Positions 1-9,215 are shown, counted from the stretch's first letter. The stretch is DNA of 64,000 nucleotides from Aromatoleum anaerobium (GCF_012910705.2 NZ_WTVG02000039.1:558001-622000), one strand, 5' to 3'. Program-made: numbers and translations. The notes: a model not told the origin generated them from the letters alone.

Positions 1-630
1 CAGTGGGCCGTTCTCGCAAATCCGCTGGGCGTACGCCAGCGCCTCGTCCATCAGGCGTTCCGCGGGCACGACCTTGTTGATCAGACCGACCTCGTAGGCA
101 CGCTGTGCGTCGATGGTGTTTCCGGTCAGCAGCAGTTCCATCGCGATCGCCCACGGGATCTGCTGCGGCAGGCGGATGTGCGAGCCACCGGCCGGCACCA
201 CTGCCCAGCGCACTTCGGCGAGGCCGAATTTCGCGTGCGCGGCTGCGATGCGGATGTCAGTGCCGAGCAGGAATTCGAGCCCGCCGGCGACGCACATGCC
301 GTTCACGGCGGTGATGATCGGCTTGTACACGTTCTGGAACGGGCGCTTCGCCGGATCTTCATAGCCCAGCGCGTCGCCGTCGTTGAGCGCCGGCAGCGCG
401 ACCTTGAGGTCGAGGCCGGTGCAAAACGCGCGCTCGCCCGCGCCGGTGAAGATCGCGCAGCGTAGCTCCGGGTCGTTGTTGAAATCGTCGAACGCGGCCT
501 CGAGGCCGATCAGCATTTCCTTCGTCAGCGAGTTCATCGCGTCCGGGCGGTTCATCGTGATAACCGCGACGCGGCCGCGTTTTTCGTAGCTCAGGCTCTC
601 GGGCAGGTTCAGGCCCCTTGCGCTATTCAT
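1..630 (-). CDS. Enoyl-CoA hydratase/isomerase (crotonase family), 3' part cut by window edge
   Basis: The first 210 residues are visible; the C-terminus lies outside the window. The oxyanion-hole segment (KPIITAVNGMCVAGG, about residues 100-115) and both crotonase glutamates are present: one in KFGLAEVRW and one in AMELLLTG. It should therefore be a competent hydratase or isomerase acting on an enoyl-CoA in the cytoplasm. The start ATG at 630 gives the family-typical N-terminus, with about 25 residues before the first beta strand. It is the most distal visible gene of a leftward operon that also holds the DUF35 protein, the thiolase-like protein and the CoA-transferases. The exact substrate is unknown. 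Confidence 0.9.
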   Translation of the reverse strand, partial: MNSARGLNLPESLSYEKRGRVAVITMNRPDAMNSLTKEMLIGLEAAFDDFNNDPELRCAIFTGAGERAFCTGLDLKVALPALNDGDALGYEDPAKRPFQNVYKPIITAVNGMCVAGGLEFLLGTDIRIAAAHAKFGLAEVRWAVVPAGGSHIRLPQQIPWAIAMELLLTGNTIDAQRAYEVGLINKVVPAERLMDEALAYAQRICENGPL

Positions 631-701
631 TTGTACGATCCCCTTTCATGTCGTTTGCATTCAATTGTTCGTGCCAACCGTTCGTACTGACCGCATTTCC
701 A

Positions 702-1127
702 CTAACCCTGCGCACAGCGGAAGAAGGGCAGCGTCACGTCGTCGCTGACTGGAACGAATTCGACTTCCACCGGCATGCCGATCGCGAGTTCGTCCGGCGC
801 GCAGTCGATGACGCGGCTCAGCATGCGCACGCCCTCCTCCATTTCGACGACGACTGGCGCGTACGGCGTCGCGTCGGCGAAGGCGGGGTGGAGCGCGCGC
901 GCCACTTCGGTCCAGGTGTAGATCGTGCCGCGCCCGCTGGAGCGCACCCATTCCCATTCGATCGAACTGCAGTGCGCGCAGATCTCGCGCGGCACGTGGC
1001 GGAAGCGACCGCAGCCGCTGCAGCGCTGGAAGCGCAGCTCGCGGTCGCGGCACCACGCGTAGAACGCGCCGTGGAGGCCTTCGTGTGATGGAAGCGGCTT
1101 GTCGTAGGGCTTCCTCTGTTCGCTCAT
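702..1127 (-). CDS. DUF35 / Zn-ribbon OB-fold protein, partner of the thiolase-like protein
   Basis: The 141-residue protein has an N-terminal zinc ribbon with CSGC and CAHC knuckles about 12 residues apart (around residues 37-53), followed by an OB-fold. DUF35 proteins bind acyl-CoA and form obligate complexes with thiolase-like enzymes, as in the steroid aldolases Ltp2-ChsH2 and archaeal HMG-CoA synthase complexes. The neighbouring thiolase-like gene fits this role. GGAGACGTGCA stands just before the ATG at 1127. Before the IS630 insertion the start codon lay roughly 24 bp after the thiolase-like stop codon, so the two were cotranscribed. Partner identity is inference from context. Confidence 0.85.
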   Translation of the reverse strand: MSEQRKPYDKPLPSHEGLHGAFYAWCRDRELRFQRCSGCGRFRHVPREICAHCSSIEWEWVRSSGRGTIYTWTEVARALHPAFADATPYAPVVVEMEEGVRMLSRVIDCAPDELAIGMPVEVEFVPVSDDVTLPFFRCAQG

Positions 1128-1152
1128 TGCACGTCTCCAATCGTTGGTTCGC

Positions 1153-2293
1153 TAGTGTTTAATTGCGTTAATACAAGATAGTATTATGATGCCCACTTCG
1201 CTTGGCACAAGGGGGTCTCATGGCGCGAGTGGCGGTTGAGTTGTCGTGTCCGGCAGAAGTGATGTCGGAGCTTGAGCGTCTGTCTCGAAGTCGGAGCGGC
1301 GAGGTTCGCCTGGTCGAGCGTGCGCGCATCGTTCTGGCGTGCCTGCATGGCAAGCGCAATGACGAGGTTGCCAGCGAGCTCGGTGTTCGACCGAATACGG
1401 TTGGGTTGTGGCGCCGACGCTTTGCCGAGCAAGGTATCGCAGGGCTTCGCGACGCGCCCCGGCCCGGCAAGCCCGCCAAGTACGGTGTCGAGTTGCGCGA
1501 CCGAATCTTGGCGCAGCTCGAATTGCTGCCACCGGCCGGCATGGCGAGCTGGGACGGGGGCTCGCTGGCCAAGGCGCTGAGCGTGTCCGATCACGCGGTG
1601 TGGCGCATCCTGCGCAAGGAAGGCATCCAGTTGCAGCGCCACCGTTCGTGGTGCGTCAGCACGGACCCGGAGTTTGCCGCCAAAGCGGCCGACATAATCG
1701 GGCTGTACTTGAACCCACCTGAGAACGCCCTGGTGATCAGCGTCGACGAGAAGCCCTCGATTCAAGCACTCGAGCGGGCGCGCGGCTACGTGCAGACCAG
1801 CAGTGGCAAGGTCGTCCAGGAAATGAAGAGCACCTACAAGCGGCACGGCACCGTCAACTTGTTCGCCGCATTGGAGGTCGCCACCGGCGTCATCCGAGGC
1901 AAGACGACGCAGACTAAAAAGCGCGCCGACTTCCGGGCCTTCATGGACGAGGTCGTTGCCGACCAGCCCGCCGACCGGCAGATCCACGTCATCCTGGACA
2001 ACTTGAACACCCACAAGAAGAACGAGGACTGGCTCGCCGCACATCCGAACGTCACCTTTCACTTCACGCCTACCAGCGCGAGCTGGCTCAACCAAGTCGA
2101 AATCTGGTTCGGCATCTTCCAGCGAAAGACGCTGAACAACGCGAGCTTCCGAAGCGTCGAGCAACTCATTGAGGCCATCCATGCCTTCACTGCCGCCTAC
2201 AACGAAAACGCAGCGCCATTCATCTGGCGCAAACGAGAGGTTCGCGGGTCACAGCTTCGTAATACCATTGTTAACTTACGCAATTAAACACTA
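1153..2293. mobile_element. IS630-family insertion sequence with TA target duplication
   Basis: The element proper spans 1155-2291 (1137 bp). Its ends are near-perfect inverted repeats beginning GTGTTTAATTGCGT on each side. TA dinucleotides at 1153-1154 and 2292-2293 are the target duplication expected of IS630/Tc1-type transposition. It carries a single transposase gene. Removing the element and one TA restores a short, normal spacer between the thiolase-like gene and the DUF35 gene. The well-preserved ends and intact transposase suggest a recent insertion. Confidence 0.92.
1220..2287 (+). CDS. IS630-family DDE transposase
   Basis: The 355-residue protein has an N-terminal helix-turn-helix region for end recognition (NDEVASELGVRPNTVGLWRRR) and a C-terminal DDE catalytic core. 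The acidic triad is visible as Asp in VISVDEKPS (about residue 175), Asp in HVILDNLNTHKK and Glu in SWLNQVEIWFG. ATG at 1220 is chosen over an upstream in-frame TTG at 1202 because AAGGGGG stands 4-5 bases before it. The stop codon lies inside the right terminal repeat. No frameshift is visible, so the gene is probably active. Confidence 0.95.
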   Translation: MARVAVELSCPAEVMSELERLSRSRSGEVRLVERARIVLACLHGKRNDEVASELGVRPNTVGLWRRRFAEQGIAGLRDAPRPGKPAKYGVELRDRILAQLELLPPAGMASWDGGSLAKALSVSDHAVWRILRKEGIQLQRHRSWCVSTDPEFAAKAADIIGLYLNPPENALVISVDEKPSIQALERARGYVQTSSGKVVQEMKSTYKRHGTVNLFAALEVATGVIRGKTTQTKKRADFRAFMDEVVADQPADRQIHVILDNLNTHKKNEDWLAAHPNVTFHFTPTSASWLNQVEIWFGIFQRKTLNNASFRSVEQLIEAIHAFTAAYNENAAPFIWRKREVRGSQLRNTIVNLRN

Positions 2294-3454
2294 GCGCCGC
2301 AGGATCGCGATGCTGCCGTCGCCGAAATCGCCCCAGCCGGTGACGACGCCGATCTCGGCGTCCTGCACCTGGCGCGCCCCCGCGTCGCCGCGCAGCTGGC
2401 GCACCGCCTCGACGACGTGCGAAATGCCCAGCACGTGCGCCTGCGACAACAGCCCGCCGTGCGTATTCACCGGCAGGCGGCCGCCCAGTTCGATGCCGCC
2501 GTGCTCGACGAAGGCGCCCCCCTCGCCGCGCCGGCAGAAGCCGGCTTCTTCGAGCTGCTGGATGACTTCGAAGGTGAAGCAGTCGTAGATCTGCGCGAAA
2601 TCGGCGTCGGCCGGGCTCACGCCAGCGATGCGGAACGCTTCCGGCGCGGCATTCGTCAGGCCGGTGCGATGAAAGTCGGCGCGGTTGGTGATCTCGTCGG
2701 CCGGATACGGCTGGCCGGCCGCGGCGCCCATGATGTAGACGGGCTTCTGCCTGAGGTCGCGCGCGCGCTCGACGCTGGTGACGATGAAGGCCGCCGCGCC
2801 GTCGCTCTCGATGCAGCAGTCGAGCAGCCGGTAGGGCGAAGCGATCATCGGCGAGGCGAGATAGTCGGCCATCGTCAGCGGCTTGCCGTGCATCACCGCC
2901 GCCGGGTTCAGTTGCGCATGCTTGCGCATCGCCAGCGCGACCGCGCCGAGTTGCTCCGCCGTGGTGCCGTATTCGTGCATGTGGCGGCGCGCCATCAGCG
3001 CGTACCACTGCGGCGGCGCGGTCAGCCCGAAGGGGATATAGAAGTCGCGCGCGATCTCGCCGCCGGGAATCGAGCCGACGTCGTTCGCCGCGGTTTCGCG
3101 CACGCGCGCGCCGGAGTAGCCGTTCCACCCGGCGGGGACCAGCACGTAGTCAGCCGCGCCGGAACTCACGGCCAGCGCCGCCATGCGTAGCGATGCGACT
3201 GGCGCGGCGCCGCCTATGTGCAGTGTGGCGGCGAAGCGCAGGTTTTCGCAGCCGAGGCTCGCGGCAAAGGCTTCGGCCTTGCCGACGTTCGGAAACGGCA
3301 TGATGCCGTCGATGCGCGAGGCGTCGAGGCCGGCATCCTCCAGCGCGGCGAGCGCCGCCTTGAGCTGGATGCCCATCTCGGAGAGCCCGGAGCCCGGCTT
3401 GCGGCAGAACTGGGTTTCGCCGATGCCGACGATGCAGGCCTTGTCTTTGAACAT
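2291..3454 (-). CDS. Thiolase-like protein (SCP-x / Ltp2-like acyl-CoA aldolase or lyase)
   Basis: This 387-residue protein belongs to the nonclassical thiolase group that works with DUF35 partners. The usual thiolase nucleophilic cysteine is absent: the corresponding segment reads TLHIGGAAPVAS. The second-half block YDCFTFEVIQQLEEAGFC and the C-terminal LPVNTHGG motif are typical of SCP-x/Ltp2-like proteins. In actinobacterial steroid degradation, Ltp2 with ChsH2-DUF35 performs a retro-aldol cleavage of a side-chain acyl-CoA, so carbon-carbon cleavage is a plausible role here. The TAG stop overlaps the TA target of the IS630 copy and survives because the element begins with G. The BadI-like gene lies 10 bp upstream in the same operon. 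Confidence 0.85.
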   Translation of the reverse strand: MFKDKACIVGIGETQFCRKPGSGLSEMGIQLKAALAALEDAGLDASRIDGIMPFPNVGKAEAFAASLGCENLRFAATLHIGGAAPVASLRMAALAVSSGAADYVLVPAGWNGYSGARVRETAANDVGSIPGGEIARDFYIPFGLTAPPQWYALMARRHMHEYGTTAEQLGAVALAMRKHAQLNPAAVMHGKPLTMADYLASPMIASPYRLLDCCIESDGAAAFIVTSVERARDLRQKPVYIMGAAAGQPYPADEITNRADFHRTGLTNAAPEAFRIAGVSPADADFAQIYDCFTFEVIQQLEEAGFCRRGEGGAFVEHGGIELGGRLPVNTHGGLLSQAHVLGISHVVEAVRQLRGDAGARQVQDAEIGVVTGWGDFGDGSIAILRR

Positions 3455-3464
3455 GACCCTGCCC

Positions 3465-4394
3465 TCAGTCGCGCACCGGCGCCTGCTGCGCCTCGTAGTC
3501 TGCGAGCAGTTGCCGGCGGCTGTCGGCTTCGTCGCGGCGGATGTCCCAGAATTGCGCCTTGCGCTTCGCCAGAAACGCCGCCCCGCCCTCCTTGCCTTCC
3601 GGCATGTCGAACCAGTCGGGGTACATCGCCGCCGAGGTGACGCAGGACTCCTTGTAGCCGTCCATCTCCTGGTCGAACGCGGCCTTCAGTACTTCGAGAC
3701 AGCCGGGACTGACCGACAGCAGTTCCTCGCACCATTTGTCGACTTCGGCTTCGAGTTCGGCAAGCGGCACGACGGTGTTGATCAGACCCATCTGCAGCGC
3801 CTCGGGCGCCTTGTACTTGCGGCACAGCATCCACATCTCGCGCGCCTTCTTCGCGCCGACGACTTTCGTCAGGTAGGGCACGAAGAAGCCGTCTGCCGGC
3901 GAGGACACGCGCGGACCGGCCTGGCCGAAGATCGCGTTGTCGGCAGCGATCGTGAAGTCGCAGCAGTAGGCCATGTGGTTGTGGCCGGCAATGCAGTAGC
4001 CCTGCACCTGCGCGATGATCGGCTTGCGTGACAGCCGCATCAGGCGGTTGTGCGGATAGCGGTTATAGAAGGCTTCGCGCAGCCCCCAGCGCTCCCATTC
4101 GACGTCGCCGCCGGCGCCGAAATGCTTGCCCTTCGCAGCGACGACAATGACGCCGATGGCGGGGTCGTGGTTCGCGTCGTAGAAGGCCCGGAACATCTCA
4201 TCCACAGTCACGAGCGTCAGCGTGTTCATCTTGTCCGGCTTGTTCAGCGAGATCCGTGCGACACCGCCTCCGAGTTCCCGGTGGGCTTTCTTCTCGTAGA
4301 GGATCTCGACAAAGTCGTCGAGGCCATCGCCTGCAACGTTGCCCCAGTCGCTCCAGGCGGTGCCTGGCACTTGCTCGTTCATCATCGCGTTCAT
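3465..4394 (-). CDS. Crotonase-family protein resembling BadI/MenB (ring-opening hydrolase or hydratase)
   Basis: The protein has 309 residues from the ATG at 4394. A longer TTG start at 4433 would overlap the upstream stop codon and lacks a ribosome site. The core blocks NKPDKMNTLT, KPIIAQVQGYCIAG and FGQAGPRVSSPADG resemble 2-ketocyclohexanecarboxyl-CoA hydrolase (BadI) and naphthoate synthase more than beta-oxidation hydratases. The block VVGAKKAREMW is also BadI-like. BadI opens an alicyclic beta-keto-acyl-CoA ring hydrolytically, so an analogous ring-opening step is a reasonable inference. It sits 35 bp after a CoA-transferase gene and 10 bp before the thiolase-like gene. Confidence 0.8.
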   Translation of the reverse strand: MNAMMNEQVPGTAWSDWGNVAGDGLDDFVEILYEKKAHRELGGGVARISLNKPDKMNTLTLVTVDEMFRAFYDANHDPAIGVIVVAAKGKHFGAGGDVEWERWGLREAFYNRYPHNRLMRLSRKPIIAQVQGYCIAGHNHMAYCCDFTIAADNAIFGQAGPRVSSPADGFFVPYLTKVVGAKKAREMWMLCRKYKAPEALQMGLINTVVPLAELEAEVDKWCEELLSVSPGCLEVLKAAFDQEMDGYKESCVTSAAMYPDWFDMPEGKEGGAAFLAKRKAQFWDIRRDEADSRRQLLADYEAQQAPVRD

Positions 4395-4429
4395 TTTTCG
4401 ATTTCGTCTCCGGAAGCCGTACCGGCCGT

Positions 4430-5638
4430 TCAAGGAATCGCGCGCGCGGACTTCAGCGCCTCAATCTCGTCCCACTCATAGCCGAGCAAATCCATCAGCA
4501 GCAATTCGGTGTCTTGACCCAGTTGCGGGCCGAGGCTGTTGATTTCGCCGGGCGTCTTCGACAGCGTCACCGGAAGGCCGCGCACCTCGACTTCACGCTG
4601 CACTTCCTCGCAGTACGCCTTCATGAAGTACTTGTTCTGCCACGCCTGTTCGTCGCGGACGACGTCGGCGAGGTTGTTCACCGGGCTGGCAACGACACTC
4701 TCACTCACGAACGCTCCCATCAACGCGGCGTGGTCACGCTTCAGTGTGTGCGCTTCAATGACTTCGATCAGCGCCTCGTTGTGCTGCGCACGCAGCGCGG
4801 CGCTGGCGAAGCGGGGATCCGCATGCAGGGATGGCGCATCGAGCGCGCGGCACAGCGCGGTGAAACGCTCGTCCTCGTTCGGCTCGCACAGGAAGATCCA
4901 CTTGCCGGCGCTCGGATAGAGGTTCCACAAGGGGTTTTCGGCCCGCTTGCGAGAGTGCTGCAGCGCGGCGTCGCGATGGCCGCCGAGGAAGGATTGCAGC
5001 CAGGGCGCGGCGAGGAAGAGCTGCGCGCCGTACAGCGAGGCGTCGAGGTACTGGCCGCGCCCGGTGCGGCGGCGCTGGTATAGCGCGAGCACGATGCCCA
5101 GCGCGGACATGACGCCGCCATACGCATCGCCCGAGCCCATGCCGAGGTACACCGGCGGCTCGGAAGGTTCGCCAAGCCGCGCCATCGCGCCGGTCAGCGC
5201 CTGCACGGTCATGTCGAAGGCCGGCTTCGACGCGCCGCCGAAGCGGCCGTAGCCGGTGTTCGTCGCATACACGATCTGCGGGTTGATCGATGATAGCTTC
5301 TCGTAGGACAACCCCCAGCTTTCGAGCATCTCGGGCGCAAGGTTCGATAGAAAGACATCGGATTTCGCGACCATGCGATAAAGAATCTCGCGGCCGGCCT
5401 CGGTCTTGAGGTCGATCGCGATGCTTTTCTTGTTGCGGTTGATGACCAGGAAATACTGGTTCCAGTCGCCGACCGGCAGCGACTTGATCGAGCGCACACC
5501 GCGCCCCTGGTCGCCGCCCTGCGGCCGTTCGACCTTGATGACCTCGGCGCCGAAATCGGCGAGATATTGCGCCGACACCGGCCCTTGGAACCACACGGTC
5601 AGGTCGATGACCCGTATGCCTTCGAGTGCTTTCGCCAC
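4430..5638 (-). CDS. CaiB/BaiF CoA-transferase family III (first copy)
   Basis: The 402-residue protein moves CoA between carboxylic acids. The N-terminal block GIRVIDLTVWFQGPVSAQYL and the catalytic aspartate in GRGQYLDASL (about residue 182) are intact, so it should be active. Length matches the family (about 400 residues). It lies 35 bp downstream of a second CaiB-like gene; adjacent pairs sometimes form heteromers, as in succinyl-CoA:benzylsuccinate CoA-transferase. It probably activates the pathway substrate or an intermediate, but the acid is unknown. Confidence 0.92.
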   Translation of the reverse strand: MAKALEGIRVIDLTVWFQGPVSAQYLADFGAEVIKVERPQGGDQGRGVRSIKSLPVGDWNQYFLVINRNKKSIAIDLKTEAGREILYRMVAKSDVFLSNLAPEMLESWGLSYEKLSSINPQIVYATNTGYGRFGGASKPAFDMTVQALTGAMARLGEPSEPPVYLGMGSGDAYGGVMSALGIVLALYQRRRTGRGQYLDASLYGAQLFLAAPWLQSFLGGHRDAALQHSRKRAENPLWNLYPSAGKWIFLCEPNEDERFTALCRALDAPSLHADPRFASAALRAQHNEALIEVIEAHTLKRDHAALMGAFVSESVVASPVNNLADVVRDEQAWQNKYFMKAYCEEVQREVEVRGLPVTLSKTPGEINSLGPQLGQDTELLLMDLLGYEWDEIEALKSARAIP

Positions 5639-5673
5639 AATCGGACTCCCTTGCGCGCTGCTTATGTTCGTGT

Positions 5674-6855
5674 TCAGGCCACCACACCGCCAGCGCGGAG
5701 CTGGTGGATGGTTTGTTCCGGATAGCCCAGCAATTCATGCAGCACCTGCGGGCCGTGCTGGCCGACGCAAGGGGCAAGGCGCTCCAGACGGGCCGGGCTG
5801 TCGCTCATGAAGATCGGGAAGCCGAGGCTCTTGATCTTGCCGAAGCTCGGATGGTCAAGTTCGAGGATGTAGCGATTGGCGAGTACCTGCGGATCGTTCG
5901 CCGGGTAGTCGAACTGTTCGATGACGTCGGCGGACATCTGCTTTTCCTGGAACACCGTGCGCCAGTGGCTGCCGGGCTGTTTCTGGAAAGCCTGTTCCAG
6001 TTCGCGGATCAGTTCCAGCCGGTGAGTTTCAGTACGCTTGTCGTGAGTGTCGAAGCGCGGGTCGTCGACGGCGATGCCGACCGCCGCCGAGAACACCGGC
6101 CACCAGCGGTCGGTGTCGGGCATCGTCAGCGTGACCCAGCGGCCATCGGCGCTCGGATACAGCGAACCGGACATCGGGTTCGACACGTCGAGGCGCGAGA
6201 TCGGGTTGAGGAAGCGTTCGCCCTCGCCGATCGCGAGGAAGGCCTGGATGTCGAGCGCCGCGCCGTACATGTTGGCGCCGAACAGCGACACGTCGACCGC
6301 CTGCCCTTCCCCCGACACCTGTCTATGCATCAGCGCAGTGACGACGCCGAAGGCCAGCATCACCGTCGCGTGCATCGCGCCGGCGCCGGTATAGATCGGC
6401 GGCTGGCCGGGCTGTTGCAGGATCGGCATCATGCCGGTGCGCGCCGCCGCGAGTTCGTCGATGGCCGGCAGGTCGGCGTCCGCACCCACCGGGCCGAAGC
6501 CGGAGATGCGGCCGAACACGATGTCCGGGCGCAGCGCGGAGGCCCCGGCGTAGTCGATGCCGAGCGCCGCCAGTTCGTCGCGCTGCCAGTCCGTGAGGAT
6601 TACGTCGGCCTTCGCCACGAGTTCGTGCAGCAGCGCGCGGCCGCGTTCGCCGGACGGATCGAGCGCCAGGCTCTCCTTGTTGCGATGGATCAGGTCGGCT
6701 TCATGATTCCACTTGCCATCACTAGCCAGACGTGCGGGCGGCACATCCAGGCGGATGACCCGCGCACCGAAGTCAGCGAGAAACGCTGCCGACAGGGACG
6801 CACAGAACTGCTGCGTCAAATCAAGTACGACGACATCTTCGAGAGCGCGGCTCAT
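5674..6855 (-). CDS. CaiB/BaiF CoA-transferase family III (second copy)
   Basis: The 393-residue protein keeps the N-terminal ALEDVVVLDLTQQF block and the catalytic aspartate in GEGQAVDVSLFGA. It is the first gene of the leftward operon continuing through 4430-5638, the crotonase, the thiolase-like protein and the DUF35 protein. It is clearly divergent from its neighbour, so the pair is not a recent duplication. A 236-bp gap upstream (6856-7091) separates it from the flavoenzyme gene and may hold the operon promoter; no convincing -35/-10 pair was identified there. Confidence 0.92.
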   Translation of the reverse strand: MSRALEDVVVLDLTQQFCASLSAAFLADFGARVIRLDVPPARLASDGKWNHEADLIHRNKESLALDPSGERGRALLHELVAKADVILTDWQRDELAALGIDYAGASALRPDIVFGRISGFGPVGADADLPAIDELAAARTGMMPILQQPGQPPIYTGAGAMHATVMLAFGVVTALMHRQVSGEGQAVDVSLFGANMYGAALDIQAFLAIGEGERFLNPISRLDVSNPMSGSLYPSADGRWVTLTMPDTDRWWPVFSAAVGIAVDDPRFDTHDKRTETHRLELIRELEQAFQKQPGSHWRTVFQEKQMSADVIEQFDYPANDPQVLANRYILELDHPSFGKIKSLGFPIFMSDSPARLERLAPCVGQHGPQVLHELLGYPEQTIHQLRAGGVVA

Positions 6856-7091
6856 CGGGTGTCCTCATTCGGAATTGAAGAATCGAAATCTGTCTCCTGC
6901 TGTATCCAGTTTAATGGCCTGAATTTCGCAGTCATTAATGCAGGCGAGTCATTTCCGGACGATCGCGGAGCAAATGCGGACGCCGGCGAAAGGCAGGCTG
7001 CATAGGTCTTTCGCCGTTGCTTCATGGTCGGCCCTTGAACCGCCCATTCCCGGCAACCACCCACATCCTCAACAGATTTTCCAGAGATTCG

Positions 7092-9089
7092 TTAAATCAA
7101 CAGGCCGATATTGGCGCCATGCCGCGTAGCCTCTGCCAAACGGCGCGGCACCCACGCCGAGCCGGCCAGAAAGACCTGCGGAATGCAGCCGTCGGCCATG
7201 AGCTGGTGATACAGCTCAGGTTGCTGGACCGAGCCGTAGACCAGAACCACGCTATCAAATCCCTCTTCGCAATAGGTCTTGCCGCCCCACGAGGAAACAA
7301 ACTCGAGCCCGTCGGACTTGATTTCCTTCAGAATCAGGTTCGGATGGACTTTCACGCCGCACGTCTCCATGCGCTTCAGCACCATCCCGATCGAATACCT
7401 GGCAACTTCAGTCGCCAGATGGACGGACTTGTGGAAGATTTCGACTTTCTTGCCGCGCTCGGCGAGGTATTCGGCAACACAAGGCGTCTGGTAATAGTCT
7501 TCCTGCGAAATGATGGCCACTCGATCGCCGGTCGTGACCCTGCCCCGCAATACGTCCCAACCCTGCATCACATGCGGCAGGTCGATTCCCGCAACGTCAT
7601 CCGGCACACGCGGAATCGAACCCGTTGCAATGACTACAGAGTCAGGCGACAACGCCTTGATCGTCTCGATATCCGCGCCGCTCTCCAGCCGCACCTCCAC
7701 GCCTAGGCGAGCCAAGGCGTTTTCCTCGAAATAGACCTGGTCCTCAAAGGAATCACGCCCGGGCGCCCTGGCGGCGATCAGCAATTGGCCGCCCAGGCGT
7801 TTGCCCTGCTCAATCAGGATCACCTTGTGACCACGCATGGCTGCGACCCGCGCGGCCTCGCATCCGGCGACGCCGCCTCCCACCACCACCACGCGCTTCG
7901 GTGTGTCTGCCGACCGGTAATCGGCGTTCCAGCGCAGTTCATTGCCAATGACGGGATTGATCGAACAGGTGGGCGCATACGGCATGTTTACGGGTTCCGC
8001 AGCCTCGTCGATGCAGCGTGTGCAGCCGATGCAACGACGGATCTCGCCCAAACGCCCCTCGCGCGCCTTGTTTGCGAATTCGGGGTCGGCAATACCCGCT
8101 CGCACCATCCCCACCAAGTCGCAATAGCCGCCTTTGAGCAGTTCCTCGGCCAATACGGGATCGTTGATGCGTCCGGTGAAGAGGACAGCGATATCCGGAT
8201 TCAGGTCGGCCAGGTCGGCGCGGGCCGCCTTGCCGAATTCACGATACTCCGCGTGCGGATGGTAGGAGGACGGCACATAGGATGGAGCCCCCCAGCAATG
8301 ACCCACGTCGAGATCAACGAAATCAAGCAGGCCCGTTTCGCCGATATGGAAGAGCATCTCGCGCAATTCCATGTTGTCGTAGCCCCCCGCGCGGGACTCC
8401 TGCCCGTTGACCCGTATGCCCAGCGCCATCGAGTCGCCGACGCGTTCGCGGATGCGCTTCAGCGCTTCCACCACGAAACGGATACGCTCCGTCGGGCCAC
8501 CGCCCCACTTGTCGGTGCGCCGATTGGTGACGGGCGACAGGAAGCTGTAGCCGATGGTTTCGTGGGCGCAGTGAATCTCGAGGCCATCCGCGCCGCTGTC
8601 CCTGGCGACCTCTGCGGCATCGGCATAACCATTCAGCAGGAATTCGATTTCCTCTTCACCCAGTACATGGGGCGTGTAGTCCTGCGCGCCAATAACCGGT
8701 ATGGGCGAAGGTGCCCAGAGCGCATTGAGGTGAGTCAACTGAACGACCACCACCGCAGCGCTTTCGTGCACTTCATCGACGAATTTTTTCCAGCTTTCGA
8801 CAAAGGCGGGATTCTGATACGCGGCCTGATGACAGCCAAAACCGCCACGGAAAGAAATCTCATCCGGCGCGCCGGGAGGAAAGGGAACATTGAGGAGCCA
8901 GGTTTCGCTGCCGATCCAGCCCGTGCCGCCCTTGGCCTTGGCGCCGTGGTGCGCAATGAAGTGTTCGTCGATCAAACCCGGCGCCATCGACGAATTAATG
9001 GTGTTGGTGGTCTCGCAGATACGGTTCGGCACCCGCATGGGACCCACCTGCAATGGAGCGAAAAGGCGTTCGAACTGCACGTTAATCAT
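7092..9089 (-). CDS. 2,4-dienoyl-CoA-reductase-like NADH:flavin oxidoreductase (OYE + FeS + FAD/NAD domains)
   Basis: The 665-residue protein follows the FadH/BaiCD layout. An N-terminal old-yellow-enzyme TIM barrel (about 1-340) is followed by a [4Fe-4S] cysteine cluster CIGCTRC plus a later TCSINP cysteine (about 345-375). A C-terminal dinucleotide-binding domain starts at RVVVVGGGVAGCEAA (about 400). Members reduce conjugated enoyl-CoA or enone double bonds, passing electrons from NAD(P)H through FAD and FeS to FMN. ATG at 9089 is preferred over one 11 codons upstream because it starts at the conserved barrel N-terminus. Other family roles include trimethylamine dehydrogenase and bile-acid oxidoreductases. 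Confidence 0.9.
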   Translation of the reverse strand: MINVQFERLFAPLQVGPMRVPNRICETTNTINSSMAPGLIDEHFIAHHGAKAKGGTGWIGSETWLLNVPFPPGAPDEISFRGGFGCHQAAYQNPAFVESWKKFVDEVHESAAVVVVQLTHLNALWAPSPIPVIGAQDYTPHVLGEEEIEFLLNGYADAAEVARDSGADGLEIHCAHETIGYSFLSPVTNRRTDKWGGGPTERIRFVVEALKRIRERVGDSMALGIRVNGQESRAGGYDNMELREMLFHIGETGLLDFVDLDVGHCWGAPSYVPSSYHPHAEYREFGKAARADLADLNPDIAVLFTGRINDPVLAEELLKGGYCDLVGMVRAGIADPEFANKAREGRLGEIRRCIGCTRCIDEAAEPVNMPYAPTCSINPVIGNELRWNADYRSADTPKRVVVVGGGVAGCEAARVAAMRGHKVILIEQGKRLGGQLLIAARAPGRDSFEDQVYFEENALARLGVEVRLESGADIETIKALSPDSVVIATGSIPRVPDDVAGIDLPHVMQGWDVLRGRVTTGDRVAIISQEDYYQTPCVAEYLAERGKKVEIFHKSVHLATEVARYSIGMVLKRMETCGVKVHPNLILKEIKSDGLEFVSSWGGKTYCEEGFDSVVLVYGSVQQPELYHQLMADGCIPQVFLAGSAWVPRRLAEATRHGANIGLLI

Positions 9090-9215
9090 GACTTTATCCC
9101 CACAGTGTTTCCGCGATGGCATTAACGAGGCACGCGCAACACAGTCTAGAAATCATCCGTAAGCGGGATCGATGGCGTCTTCATATGTGGGAGGCCGATC
9201 GAACTCTTTTTTGGA

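Noticed and set aside
6935-6960. Possible sixth copy of the 19-bp motif (GAGTCATTTCCGGACGATC)
   Set aside because: It needs a one-base gap to align, has a mismatch in the conserved GATG end, and points away from both neighbouring leftward genes.
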